Assembly (NCBI GenBank): GCA_029962745.1
Contig: CM057157.1
Coordinates: 3,551,048 to 3,615,047, forward strand
DNA: 64,000 nt
Source of the DNA: Echinometra lucunter
Taxonomy: Eukaryota > Echinodermata > Echinoidea > Camarodonta > Echinometridae
Reading direction: 5' to 3'
A program made the translations under genes and the position numbers. Under the pieces are notes generated by a model. It had not been told where the DNA came from. It did not search any database and saw only the letters and a program-made list of their open reading frames with translations. This document shows positions 1-10,749 of this stretch, piece by piece. Numbering within the stretch: the stretch's first letter is position 1; each line of letters opens with the position of its first letter.

Positions 1-620
1 AATTTTAAGAAATATATGATCTACAAAATAAGTAAACCTTAAGAAATTCATATTCATGTATGATTTACAAACAACTTAGGATGTTATTCATAGCTTTAGA
101 TCATTAATCCTGTTCATAATATCACTGGAGTGATTTTTAATAATTTCATATTAAGTAGAAAAAAAAAGAAAAATGTTTTTAAACATGCTTTTAAAGTGAT
201 ACATACCATACAATATACTCCAATTCCACTGTCTTTTCTTGTCATCCAATTCTATCAAAAACGTCAAAATAGATGCACTATCGCATCATCTGCAAAATAG
301 CTTAATAACTCCAATAACTCGATTACTACCCTGAATTGTCTAATTCCTACAGGTTTAATCCATCAATAACTGAATTATTTAACTCCTATAGGTTTAGTAC
401 AGGGACCAGCTAGTTCCAGTAGGCAACTGGCTTCAACATTATCTCAACCTTTTTATCTTGAATCCTTGAATCATAGCAAGTATTCTATCTAATTAATTAT
501 TTCTTCAAAACTTTCGAATTTGTTTCAATCCTATCTAAACCTTCATTTCTTAAATCCTTGAAATTTTAGAGCATTTTTTTCACTCGATTATCTCTTCTTT
601 TTCACAGAATTTCATCTTAC
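1..620. other. Intron sequence, nothing recognised
   Basis: This AT-rich stretch follows the last visible donor. I found no exon with a convincing frame. The next exon of the phosphatase gene should lie left of base 1. Confidence 0.5.
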
Positions 621-770
621 CTCAAATTCAACCTGAATATTTGCCTTCTTCGTCACAGAGTTAGCTCTATTAAGAGTGTCCAGCTTCTCTTTGAATTTGG
701 AAACAGGTATCGCAGTGTTTCCACTTAGGCAGACCTCAAGCAAGGCATTGTAAAGGAACACGTATTGCTC
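621..770 (-). CDS. Exon: PTP domain C-terminus / linker, last exon visible
   Basis: This 150-nt phase 0-0 exon has acceptor ATATGTTCAG and donor TTTGAG|GTAAGA. It encodes EQYVFLYNALLEVCLSGNTA then IPVSKFKEKLDTL, the C-terminal helix of a D1 domain, followed by a charged linker ending VEFE. A donor follows rather than a stop, so more coding sequence must lie beyond the left edge, possibly a D2 domain. Confidence 0.93.
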
Positions 771-903
771 CTGAACATATGAATAAAGCATAATTCACAT
801 TATTATGAAAAGTATAACATTACAGATGATCTTTGAATGTACCATGCAGACTTGAAAGTGATGCAGCCCCCGCAGTAGCCCCTCAAAGTCAGCTGAGAAC
901 AGA

Positions 904-930
904 CCCCCCCCCCCCCCCCCCCCCCCCCCC
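904..930. repeat. Poly(C) tract, 27 nt
   Basis: An uninterrupted run of 27 C lies in the intron between the last two visible exons. Confidence 0.95.
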
Positions 931-1157
931 GGCCTCATTGTCTACCATCTTGTTTTAAGCTTATGCAAAAGTAATTAAGAAACACATGTAGAAATATAGG
1001 AAAAATGTGTTTAAAATATCTTTAAAAAGTCTACATACTACCCAACCCATGGAATTAGCAATCATTGTTTGAAAAATTTGAGTTTCAATCATTTTCCATT
1101 TTGCGTTCCAGATGCGTTCTTTTCCACAATGACATAAAGATAAAATGGCTAAGGTAC

Positions 1158-1293
1158 CTTTGTCTGGACCATCTTGATCCTGTTATTTCTCATCTTGGTG
1201 ATGAATCCAAAAATGTCTACTTTGCCTTCCTTCCTCATCTTATCCAGCATGTTGTAGAGGCAGATGAATGTACCTGTCCTCCCAACTCCAGCA
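1158..1293 (-). CDS. Exon: PTP domain, remainder of the P-loop
   Basis: This 136-nt exon runs phase 2 to 0, with acceptor TTCATACAG and donor ACAAAG|GTACCT. Joined to the previous exon it gives HCSAGVGRTGTF, the PTP signature with the phosphate-binding Arg. It ends RNNRIKMVQTK, the start of the Q-loop. The active-site loop is therefore split by an intron inside the Ser codon after the catalytic Cys. Confidence 0.95.
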
Positions 1294-1669
1294 CTGTATG
1301 AAGGTAATATGAAAATATCTTCATAACATGGTGACTACAGAAATTGCAAGAGACTCTATCTCTTTACTTGCTATGGAGCAGACCCCCGGGCTGCAACATT
1401 GTTTGGGGTATATGAGGCATATACTGTACAGTGCACATGCTCCAAGAATCAACTATGGCACTCCCCTCTAGCTCTTTGTTCCAACAGTGGACTATAGCTT
1501 GTAAAGAGTTAAAACAGGAACCAACGAGTTCCTGTTTGAACTCTTTCTTTCTTGGTTTTTTAAATGTTTTCTTTGCATCTGCCTGCATTCGTGATGTACA
1601 TGTATGCAATGTACATGTCTGATACATGAAATCATACAGGCATTCGTCATACAATGATAATGATCTTAC

Positions 1670-1857
1670 CTGCAGTGAACGAGCATAGGCCCTGTATGTC
1701 CAGTGGATTGCAATCTTGTATGGTGTTGTTTAACAGCCTCTGTAAAGGTGATAAGGGTTGTGGAGTACTCAGGTACACCCATATCAGGCCAAGAAAGATA
1801 GTGGAATTGCTTGATGGTTCTCTTTTCTTCATCTTCATCATCATCATCACCTCCTGC
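1670..1857 (-). CDS. Exon: PTP domain, WPD loop and start of P-loop
   Basis: This 188-nt exon runs phase 0 to 2, with acceptor CTCGTACAG and donor TGCAG|GTAAGA. An acidic insert, AGGDDDDEDEEKR, precedes IKQFHYLSWPDMGVP, which carries the WPD-loop general-acid Asp. The exon ends GPMLVHC plus two bases of a Ser codon, so the catalytic Cys is its last complete codon. Confidence 0.95.
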
Positions 1858-2138
1858 CTGTACGAGACAGTTACAATCATCAGACAATCTCTTTTTTTCT
1901 TTTTCTTTTTTTTTTTTTTTTTTGCTTTACCTCGTCTTGTCTTTTCTCATATCCAATGAGACATATTGTAAACTACCAAGACACAGTTGCCTGTCATAGA
2001 CACACATCTTTCTTGAACATTTCTTTACAATGTCTAAATTGATGCATAATATCATTTCATATAGCATACTGAGTGCTATTTGTTCTGGCAGGCAGAGAGC
2101 AATAAGGTATACATGTATAAGCTTTGTATATTTAAAAG

Positions 2139-2530
<392 letters not shown>

Positions 2531-2541
2531 ACACATATCAA

Positions 2542-2779
2542 TGTGTTGGCTCAGTAGGTAGAGCGTCCGCCTCACAATCGAGAGGTCGTGGGTTCGAACC
2601 CCGGCCGCATCATACCAAAAGACGTTAAAAGATGGGAGTTGCTGCTACCTTCTTTGGCCTTCCAGAATTGAAAGAGATAGAGCAACGTTGATCTGGCACT
2701 GCTCAGTGGCTGCCGAGCCCATGATCAATTCGGCAAAAAGAATTTCCACTTTCGAACAATAAAATCTGGAGATTTTTTT

Positions 2780-2780
<1 letters not shown>
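2542..2780 (+). mobile_element. tRNA-derived SINE between triplet repeats
   Basis: The head resembles a tRNA. An A-box-like TGGCTCAGTAGG starts at about 2547 and a perfect B box, GGTTCGAACC, lies at 2591-2600, with a CAC triplet in the anticodon position. The anticodon stem does not pair well, so it is not a functional tRNA. A body of about 165 bp follows and ends in AATAAAATCTGGAG plus a T-run, directly joined to an AGT triplet array. Triplets flank it on both sides. Confidence 0.75.
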
Positions 2781-2821
<41 letters not shown>

Positions 2822-2958
2822 CAGTAGTAGTAGTAGTAGCAGCAGCAGTAGCAGTAGTAGTAGTAGTAGTAGGAGTAGTAGTAGTAGTAGCAGTAGTAGT
2901 AGTAGTAGCAGCAGCAGTAGCAGTAGTAGTAGTAGTAGTAGGAGTAGTAGTAGTAGTA

Positions 2959-2998
<40 letters not shown>

Positions 2999-3016
2999 GA
3001 GTAGTAGTAGTAGTAG
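2781..3016 (+). repeat. (AGT)n triplet microsatellite
   Basis: About 235 bp of AGT with scattered AGC and AGG triplets and a repeated internal block. It begins right after the SINE body and may have started as its 3' tail. Confidence 0.95.
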
Positions 3017-3208
3017 GGGTCAAAAATATCCTGAAATCTTACCACATTTGGGGGTTTCCTTGGCAACACGTCTTGTTAAAAAGCTTTAGGCAGATGATTT
3101 TCTGCTAATAAAATCATGCTCTTTTAAATGAACTAACATTGTTTCAGCCCTTTAAGCTCCCTTTAAGCTCCCTTTAGCAGTATATGAAAGAAGCCTTTAA
3201 GAAATTAC

Positions 3209-3334
3209 CTTCTTGACGATCAAGGTTCTCACTACATGGTCTGAGTACTGTTCTGTCTCTAACAGGAAGAGGGAAAAGTCACCCATCACTTCTACAGACC
3301 TAGGGTTCTTGGGCCAATACTGCCTACATCGATC
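3209..3334 (-). CDS. Exon: PTP domain, QYWP segment
   Basis: This 126-nt phase 0-0 exon has acceptor ACGATAG and donor AAGAAG|GTAATT. It encodes DRCRQYWPKNPRSVEVMGDF and continues to EQYSDHVVRTLIVKK. The acceptor choice is fixed by phase: using the later internal AG would break the frame with the preceding exon. Confidence 0.92.
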
Positions 3335-3825
3335 CTATCGTATAGAAAGATATCATTATTATAACATGGAAGGAACTAAAGTACAAAAAAAACAGTGAAC
3401 TTCAATAACTACAAAGGGGGCAAAAGATCTCCCATATTTTTTAATATTTATACACATTTGCTTGATCAATTTGTACAATTAACCGCGTATCTCAGTGCAG
3501 TGAAGTAATAAAGGAAATACTGAAACAATAACAATATGGCATACAGTGTGTACAGTTTTATGCTTTACAAACTTTGATAAACCTGTAAAATTCTATATCT
3601 AAAAATCTCCAAGTTTGTAATTTGAAATTATGAAATTACTAATAAAAAAAGCTCAGCCTCATCTCAAACATTAACAATCAAAATGTGACATACATGTACA
3701 CCATACATTGTGTAATGAGTATTATCATTTATAACATACATTTGAAACATGCAATTTGGCTTATCATTCATTTGCAATTTATTTTCATTAATTTGAAATA
3801 ACTCTACAGTGACACTGCTTCCTAC

Positions 3826-3923
3826 CTTTCCTGCTTCAATTAAGTTGGTTACCATGACAATAGTTGATACATTCTCCTGCCAGACCATTCTCCAGAATGC
3901 AGTCAATGATGCAGTGTTAGGTG
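3826..3923 (-). CDS. Exon: PTP domain, FWRMVW segment
   Basis: This 98-nt exon runs phase 1 to 0, with acceptor TATTTAG and donor GAAAG|GTAGGA. It encodes PNTASLTAFWRMVWQENVST then IVMVTNLIEAGK. FWRMVW and IVMVTNL are classical PTP core motifs. Confidence 0.94.
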
Positions 3924-4521
3924 CTAAATAAAGTAACCATCATACTATTACATAATGCATGCAATGAACATGCATACTCATTATTCATCAACATTAATTA
4001 TCTGGTGAAAGAATGTACATGTAATCCCATATGTAAATACGTAATTACAGGTGACCAAAAACTTCACACTTTGTTTCTAGCTGCTAAAAGTAACAAAGTT
4101 CACTGGTTGATGCATTTCTTTTGTCTGTGTATACTCTACTTAATCTAAAGTTAAATTTCTTGTGAAAGTTAGGACAGATGCATATTTTCAAGTTGACGTC
4201 AATGTTCCGCAAAATGAAGGTGTCCTAAAGCTACATGTATACACATGTAACAAATAAAAGTAAATCCATCAATTGATTTTGAAACTGATTAATGTGAATT
4301 TCATCGCGATTAGTAAAGACTGTAACAATGTAGGATATTGCAGCTATTGTACCCGCATACTGTAGCTGCTTTAGGGCTCCTGACCATACAAGGATTTCAG
4401 TATTTTGCTCAGAGAGATATGTTTGAACATCAGAAAACTGCACATACAGTGTATACGTATGGATATATATATATATGATTGAGAGGATCCCCAACTTCAG
4501 CATCTCGATGGCATCTCGGGT

Positions 4522-4712
4522 GGATATATAAGTGTGAGGATAAAATAAGATCTGATGGATGTGTATAAAAAAAAAAAAATCCATCAGAAAGCACATATAT
4601 ACTTCACTTTCGAAACCTGAAGGCGGCCAGTTAGGCCGAAAGTTTGTTGAATAAAGTTTTGAAGTGCAGCAACGTCCGTGTCTCGACTATCTTGTCCTCA
4701 CACTTATATATT
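4522..4712. mobile_element. Small inverted-repeat element (MITE candidate)
   Basis: The left end TATATAAGTGTGAGGA is matched in inverted orientation by TCCTCACACTTATATA near 4697-4712. The interior has no coding capacity. An AATAAA lies near 4650. The family is unknown. Confidence 0.5.
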
Positions 4713-4713
4713 T

Positions 4714-4744
<31 letters not shown>

Positions 4745-5230
4745 GTAAGTAGTGTTTGCTAAGATTGGTTAAATTTGCATCACGAAACATGCAAAATTTT
4801 GTTATAGTGCACGACCATGCACTATAACTTTGATTTTTGCATGGTTAAGCGCGTACAAAAGTGTATGGGACCGTGCATCAAAAGCACCTTGCCCTTACTT
4901 ATCGTTACCATTGTTTTTAGCTGTGCGCTTGCATTGTGAGCGAGAGAGGCAATTAATGAAATCAAGAGAGGAAGACCCTTTAAGATGTCATACAGATCTA
5001 ACATCAGGGGTCTTTTTACTATAATAAATAGTGCATGTTCTATTGATGCACCATTACTGGACTATATGAACTCCAAATACTAATTATCCCTCGTACAGGT
5101 CTACTTTACCTCGGCATTCGGCCTCGGTTAAAGAAAACTGCACTTGAGACAATTTAGTATTTGTCGTGCACATAATCCAGTATAGTGCATGATAAATCAT
5201 GCACTATTTATAAAATATATATGGATAATT

Positions 5231-5232
<2 letters not shown>

Positions 5233-5298
<66 letters not shown>
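5233..5298. repeat. (TA)n microsatellite
   Basis: An almost perfect alternating TA run of about 66 bp sits 70 bp from the 37-nt PTP micro-exon. A shorter TA run lies at about 4718-4743. Confidence 0.95.
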
Positions 5299-5300
<2 letters not shown>

Positions 5301-5368
5301 CGTATGGATACATGTACACTAAATAAGGGTATATCTGTACGAGGTATGAAAGCAATACATGTACATAC

Positions 5369-5405
5369 CCTGTGACGCGATGAAGGCTTTTTCTCCGTTG
5401 TAATC
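5369..5405 (-). CDS. Exon: PTP domain, FIASQ segment
   Basis: This 37-nt micro-exon runs phase 0 to 1, with acceptor TCTACCCTAG and donor CAGG|GTATGT. It encodes DYNGEKAFIASQ and then half of an Ala codon completed by the next exon (ASQ-AP). This is the classical Y/FIAxQ-P motif. It lies beside a long (TA)n microsatellite in the intron. Confidence 0.9.
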
Positions 5406-5950
5406 CTAGGGTAGAACAAAATGGATTAAAATTCATGGTACAGAGTTGCTTTGATAACTTATAACTGTATTCAAGGTTTTAAAAATAGATTACATTGAGT
5501 GACCTTGACGTTATATCACTTGAACTACATTTCTTTCTATGATTAACATATTTACAATCCTGGATGAAATAGACATGCATTTACTTATATTATTGTACAT
5601 GGAGAATTTTTTTTTTCTTGGGGGGGGGGGGGGTGGTTCAGTTTAATTCATTAAAAAAACCTACAGAAACAAAATTATTTGGTTTTGTATGGGTTAAAAT
5701 TGAATGACCAGGCTAATATACAGCATATTTTTAAAGAATATGGAAAAACAATGATTAATATTTCAATATCCTTTCTGCCCTATCGACAAAAGGACGAACA
5801 TATATTATGGGATGACAGTGCACTTCATTTGCTCTATTTGGGACCATTTCATTTTCATGTTAAATAGACATTATTCATAAATGGTTCTACAACTGTACAT
5901 AACATGTATCCTTAGATTATTGGCTGATTTCAAATGCATCATACACTTAC

Positions 5951-6027
5951 ATTGATATAGTTAGCATTATAGTAGTCTGAGTGAGGATCCCCATCAACTT
6001 TCTCCAGCACAACACGGGAATGGTCAT
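5951..6027 (-). CDS. Exon: PTP domain, YDDHSRV segment
   Basis: This 77-nt exon runs phase 1 to 0, with acceptor ACATTTCAG and donor TCAAT|GTAAGT. It encodes YDDHSRVVLEKVDGDPHSDY followed by YNANYIN. These are the DHSRV and NANYI hallmarks of classical PTP domains. Confidence 0.93.
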
Positions 6028-6674
6028 CTGAAATGTACAGATGGCAAATGAACAAGTCAGTTGTAAGGTAGGGATGAGCACAGAGACATGTATTATGAAG
6101 TTGAGCCCTTCCATGCCTTGCCTACAGAACCTTGCCTACAGTGTATCAATCCTAGTTGTGGCAGTTATGTTTGGACTTAAAATGGCTATTTTCCTTCCTA
6201 ATTACCGGTAACACAAAAGTAGGGTCAGATATTGTGAAAGCCACTAAGTCAATTTAATTAATACAATGAAAGGCATAGAACATTACAATGCCAAAAGACA
6301 CTTGAAAGTCCATCCATGGCTACTATACAGGTTACACTGTACTGAACATGCGGTAGCACATAAAATGTTAAATTCAACTGATAACTGAATGCTCCTCTCT
6401 CTCACTCTCACATCCCTTTCTCTCTCCCTCTCTCCTTCCCATCCTCTTTCCTCCTAGCTGCTCCTCCCCTTCTCTTTCCCTCAAACCTCCCTTCTTCATT
6501 CCATCTTCTTTCTCTCCTATAGCTATACTAAAGTTCTTTTTCATTTCTGCCAGTTATCTTTCTTTTTCTCTCTCTCTTTCTCTCTCCTTTACAAATGCTC
6601 CACTCCTTGGATGACTGTGTATTTATTTTACTATAATACTGGAATGATACTTAATGCAAGTAGAATGTACTCAC

Positions 6675-6762
6675 ATGCAATGATATTTTTGAAGCGATTC
6701 TTAGCCTTGTTCTTTTCTTTGGATGCTACTTCCCATGGGTGTTGCTGGTTGATGTTAAGAAG
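6675..6762 (-). CDS. Exon: PTP domain, pTyr-recognition loop
   Basis: This 88-nt exon runs phase 0 to 1, with acceptor TTGTTTATAG and donor TGCAT|GTGAGT. It encodes QQHPWEVASKEKNKAKNRFK then NIIA. KNRF occupies the place of the usual KNRY phosphotyrosine-recognition loop, a conservative Tyr-to-Phe change that may still stack on the substrate ring. Confidence 0.92.
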
Positions 6763-7251
6763 CTATAAACAAATAACCACATCATCACCTTTTCATAAAA
6801 AGTTTTACTTTGTGTATTTCAGCAAAATGGAGTGGAGTGGCACAAGACGAATCGAAAATGCAAACAATACAATAAGCATTTCATATTACTGACACATTTT
6901 CTCATACAACTCCATTTTGTTATAAGTTGCTTCGTGCAGTGCATGGTGTAAATAATACAGGTCTAAGAGAATAAACATGTTGTATGTACAGATTATACAG
7001 TCTTAATTGATTGTCATTTGTCTAAGTAATCTTCAGGAAAAGGCTCTTGAATACAAAATCAATTACCCAGCCCTGAGTTTAGAAAAAGATATCCATAGTA
7101 ATTGATCATAATCTGTCGAAAGAATCTTAATCCTTCTGCATGCAGTTCAACTGAAATTTTTTTTTTTTTAATATTTGTTTCATAATGCATTACATTTCAA
7201 TGAAATGCTATTTCAACAATCATTCAAATAGATGTCCTAGAGAAAACTCAC

Positions 7252-7796
7252 ACTGAACTCATGAACCAGCTCATTCGTGTTGCCTTTCTTCTTGCTCTTG
7301 ATGTATTCCTCCAGCTCTGACACAAGCACCACCCCAGGAAAGGTCACATTCTGGTAAATATCACCACCATCCATCTCCTCTACACCTCTCTCCTCCAGAT
7401 TGTCCTGGCTCCTAGATCGATCTCTGGGTGCTACAGGTGGAGTTTCACTTTTCTTTCCAGGTTTCTTCTCTTTGGTGATACCATCCAAGGAGGCATTGCT
7501 CCCTGACTTCTCTTTAGCATAGAGGGCATACGGCTTTGGCTGAGGTGGTGGTTTGGGTTTGTTCTCAAGTCTCTCTGGAAGAACAACAGCGACAGGTTTC
7601 CCATTGGTGTTTTGCGCTTGCACCCTTGGTTGGATGGGTGGCTTTGTGGGAGGAACTGTGGATGGTGGTACACGGACGTCAACTCCCTCGTAAGCACTCT
7701 CTTCTGCGGCTGGTTTCTCATACGCTACCCCATCATATGTGTTGTCATGGTTACCTATCTCTTCATTTTCATATATGACAGCAGAGACACCGTTGC
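7252..7796 (-). CDS. Exon: tyrosine- and proline-rich juxtamembrane region
   Basis: This 545-nt exon runs phase 1 to 0, with acceptor CATTCTAG and donor CAGT|GTGAGT. It encodes about 181 residues that are mostly low-complexity and probably disordered. Tyrosine motifs are VIYENE, NTYDGVAYEKP, SAYEGV and DIYQNV; YENE and YQNV fit the Grb2 SH2 pattern pYxN, and SAYEGV fits a loose ITIM. Proline tracts (VPPTKPPIQPR, KPKPPPQPKPY) look like SH3 ligands. The end, NELVHEFS, is the N-terminal lead of the PTP domain. No enzyme domain is seen here. Confidence 0.9.
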
Positions 7797-7883
7797 CTAG
7801 AATGCAGTCCAAAGCAGAATGAAATCAAAGGAAGAAAAAGAAAAGTATCTACAAATATGTGACTACCGAACATGTAAGAAACC

Positions 7884-8228
7884 ATTGATCATTGACCTGA
7901 GAGTGCCAGTGAAGGCAACTGACAACGACCAAAGTTATTACTAAATACATACTGTATGTATTAATTAAGCAATTTCAGATATATCTACACATGAATCAAT
8001 CTTTTGTATATACTGCATACTTTTACAATATAGAATAATTCTCACCTATCTGGACATTGATCATTGACCCGACAGTGCCGCTGAAGGCAACTGACAATGA
8101 CCAAAGTTATTACTAAATACAGACTGCATGTATTAATCAAGCAATTTCAGATTTACATATAAATAAATCTTTTTGTATATACATGTACTGCATACTTCTA
8201 TATAGAATAATTCTCACCTATCTGGACA
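7884..8228. repeat. 172-bp tandem duplication in intron
   Basis: Two copies with period 172 bp lie between the two juxtamembrane exons. Shared blocks include GATCATTGACC, GGCAACTGACAA and TTCTCACCTATCTGGAC. On the minus strand each copy carries a good donor-like CAGATAG|GTGAGA. Confidence 0.85.
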
Positions 8229-8451
8229 GAGAGATGGGAATGCTTCATCTGAAAGTTACTTATAATTGAATGGGTTAAGATAGATACTTTGTTTCTTGAT
8301 TAGGTACACCTTAGCAAAATGTAGTGGCACAAAAGACGCATAAAATGAAGACAAATGAAAATGCCTAATGTTGCCTGTACTGTATATATTCCGGATGCAC
8401 CTTTTCATGCCAAAGCTTTTCACTAAGCTATTTTTGTGGTATTCAACTCAC

Positions 8452-8501
8452 CACTGTTCTTGCGGAGAGCCCTGGAATCATTACTTTTGTTATTTCTTCG
8501 C
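8452..8501 (-). CDS. Exon: basic juxtamembrane segment
   Basis: This 50-nt exon runs phase 2 to 1, with acceptor TTGTTTACAG and donor CAGTG|GTGAGT. It encodes RRNNKSNDSRALRKNS, a positively charged membrane-proximal stretch. In frame it joins the next exon as NSG-NGVSAVIYENE. Confidence 0.82.
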
Positions 8502-9167
8502 CTGTAAACAAAGATGAACGAACATGGCATACTGTACATTCATTCTAAATTCTATATTTAGACCTGGGCCTAGGGCAAAGAGACGGATCCAATAGATAAC
8601 ATCTTACACTGTATATTATTTACATCTCACATATTATACACATAATGATTAAAGTCTAAAAACAATGGAACAAATTCACAAAAAGGTTTATTTCAGCTGT
8701 GGACTAAATTTACATGTAGTCTACATGTAAATGTAAAAGCAGAATAGTAAAGTGAATAACTGTCTGCCCATTGGACCAGAGCACATACGCATACTATGCT
8801 TTATATTGTGGTTTGAACCACTGTTTATTCAGGAAGTGGAGCCAATGAGTACTGGATACTCTAATTTAATGAACTTAATGCATGGAGCACTTGGTTCCAC
8901 AAGGCAATGGGTTAAAATATAGGGTACAGGAATACATGTACAAATACATGTAGATGAAGCACATATGTTACTCTTGGGTGGAAGGTGGGAATAAATCAGG
9001 CCCCTAGAGCTCCGCCACTTTGTCCAGATCCATTTAGAAGGCTGACCTAAGCACCATCAATATTCATGATCAAAAATGAATAATTAATTTTATGCTTCCA
9101 ACTAGTAGCATTTGTTTGTACGCATTATCAAACATTACACGCATCAGCTTACCGCATGCGCAGTTAA

Positions 9168-9655
9168 AGGCATTGGTTAACATTGTTATGATTTTAAAAA
9201 ATCTTGTTTTGTTACTTGAAAATGGGATAAACATAAGGGTTATAGTGTAAAAATACCAGTCTGAAAGTCTCAAAGTATAATATCCACAGGAAGTATATTT
9301 AAATATCAAAAATGTGAACCAATGTTTGAAAAATATACGAGGGTCAGTTGCATAGAATAGACATAAGGAGTGCGCATGCGCGTATGACTCACCTTACAGT
9401 ACTGTGTGTATTGGCGTATCACGCTGCAGGAAGCACATAACGGCATTTTCAAATTCAAGCAAAGTGGTCCTCTTCGTGATTGTCTCGTGAGACAAAGGAT
9501 AATAAAAATCGCCGTTTGCGTCTAACTTACACTTTTTCATTCCAAATTATGGTTGGTTTAAGGGTTTTTGAGTACAAATACAAGTACTCATACACACGTT
9601 TCATCTTAGTTTAAGAATTTTTAAAATCAGCTACTCACAAAGTTAGCCAATGCCT
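9168..9655. mobile_element. 488-bp TTAA-target MITE, copy A
   Basis: The element is flanked by TTAA at 9164-9167 and 9656-9659. Its termini are AGGCATTGGTTAAC and GTTAGCCAATGCCT. It has no coding capacity. The same family occurs at 20.35-20.91 kb and, in reverse orientation and with the same length, at 47.67 kb. A TTAA target fits the piggyBac or Kolobok superfamilies. Confidence 0.88.
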
Positions 9656-10431
9656 TTAATGCACATTAAGTGCACAACAAATGCGCATTAAATCAAAGTG
9701 TCACAATAAAAATGATACGTGCAAAAGATATGAATAATGCAACAGTATTATCGATATCATGGCGATAACGGGTGTTTATCGACCCCTTGAAATGATCCGA
9801 AAGAGGCGGGGCCTAATGCCATTCGCATAATGATATTCGCGCGTGCTGCTTTTCATCTAGTGAGATTTATTGTATGTCTATGGTGTAAATGCCCTACACA
9901 TACATCAACTAGCCTATCTCACTAGTCACTTTTATGTTAATTGAAAGTGTATTTGAACTTGCATTATCTTTAATAGGAGTAATAGTTTATACATTGACTA
10001 TAATATAGTGACATGGAACACAAACATACAAAGCCAAAATCATGTCTGTAAGTGATAAACTTGTCACAAAGTCAGCATTGAAAGTGATTTTTTTTTTTCT
10101 TTTAACTGAAAGTGATTGCTAAGCTTTGGTAATTCCTTATAAACTTCCTTTTACTCTGCATTTCTTCCTTTAAAGTTCTTCTTTACGGAACTAAACTTAA
10201 CAAAAAAATATACATGTAACAATTAGGTCATATTTTCAAAATACGTCTTTACCTGAACAACCACCAGTGAGGAGAGCTCCTACAGAAATCCATATTTCTT
10301 TTGGGCAACTCCTGAAATAGTGCCCAGTCATTGGTTGTTGTTACCATTATTTTTGTTTTTTTATTTTAATTGTATCCAGTCATCACTTTCAAACATGTTA
10401 CTGTTTGGCATACATGTTTGTGTTATTTCCT

Positions 10432-10574
10432 GGGTCCCTATGCATAAGTAACTTTGCCATCAATGGTAACTACCATGGTAACAGTGCTCAGCAGCCAATC
10501 AAAATCAAGATTTCCATGGTAGTTGCCATTGACGGCAAAGTTACCATAATAGTAAGTTTTATGCAACAGGACCC
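10432..10574. mobile_element. Palindromic MITE, about 143 bp
   Basis: The ends are GGGTCCCTATGCATAAGTAA and a matching inverted GTTTTATGCAACAGGACCC. Internal blocks CTTTGCCATCAATGGTAACT and its imperfect complement pair across the centre. It is intronic and about 60 bp from the transmembrane exon. Confidence 0.75.
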
Positions 10575-10630
10575 TAGACATCAAATAAACAAAAGAAACA
10601 TGCACAAACAAGAGTCCTACATTTACTCAC

Positions 10631-10733
10631 CTCCTAAAGATAACAAGGACCAGAATGATGGCCAGGATAATAATGATAAGAGTAGCCACCACACCCCCTA
10701 CCACACGTCCTACTGAGGGGCTGGAAGTTCCAC
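10631..10733 (-). CDS. Exon: transmembrane helix
   Basis: This 103-nt exon runs phase 1 to 2, with acceptor CAACTACAG and donor GGAG|GTGAGT. A short GTSSPSVGR linker precedes a run of about 22 apolar residues (VVGGVVATLIIII... ending LVLVIF). A stop-transfer RR follows and continues as RRNNK in the next exon. This marks one membrane pass, with the EGF/FN3 part outside and the PTP part inside. Confidence 0.93.
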
Positions 10734-10749
10734 CTGTAGTTGAAATTGA

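Noticed and set aside
207..251. Candidate 45-nt phase 0-0 micro-exon after the last PTP exon
   Set aside because: It has splice-like ends, but the encoded 15 residues match no PTP linker that I recognise and the acceptor tract is weak.
2542..2615. Functional tRNA gene (Val-like CAC)
   Set aside because: The anticodon stem and acceptor stem do not pair properly, and the sequence continues into a SINE body.
8218..8248. 31-nt segment with good acceptor and donor between the juxtamembrane exons
   Set aside because: Including it breaks the frame: the 50-nt exon and the 545-nt exon join perfectly (phase 1 to 1) without it. Kept only as a possible poison exon.
10631..10733. Assembly mis-join as the explanation for a Tie ectodomain next to a PTP domain
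   Set aside because: There are no N gaps. Phases match on both sides (TM exon ends in phase 2, next begins in phase 2), and the stop-transfer arginines run across the junction, so a chance join is unlikely.
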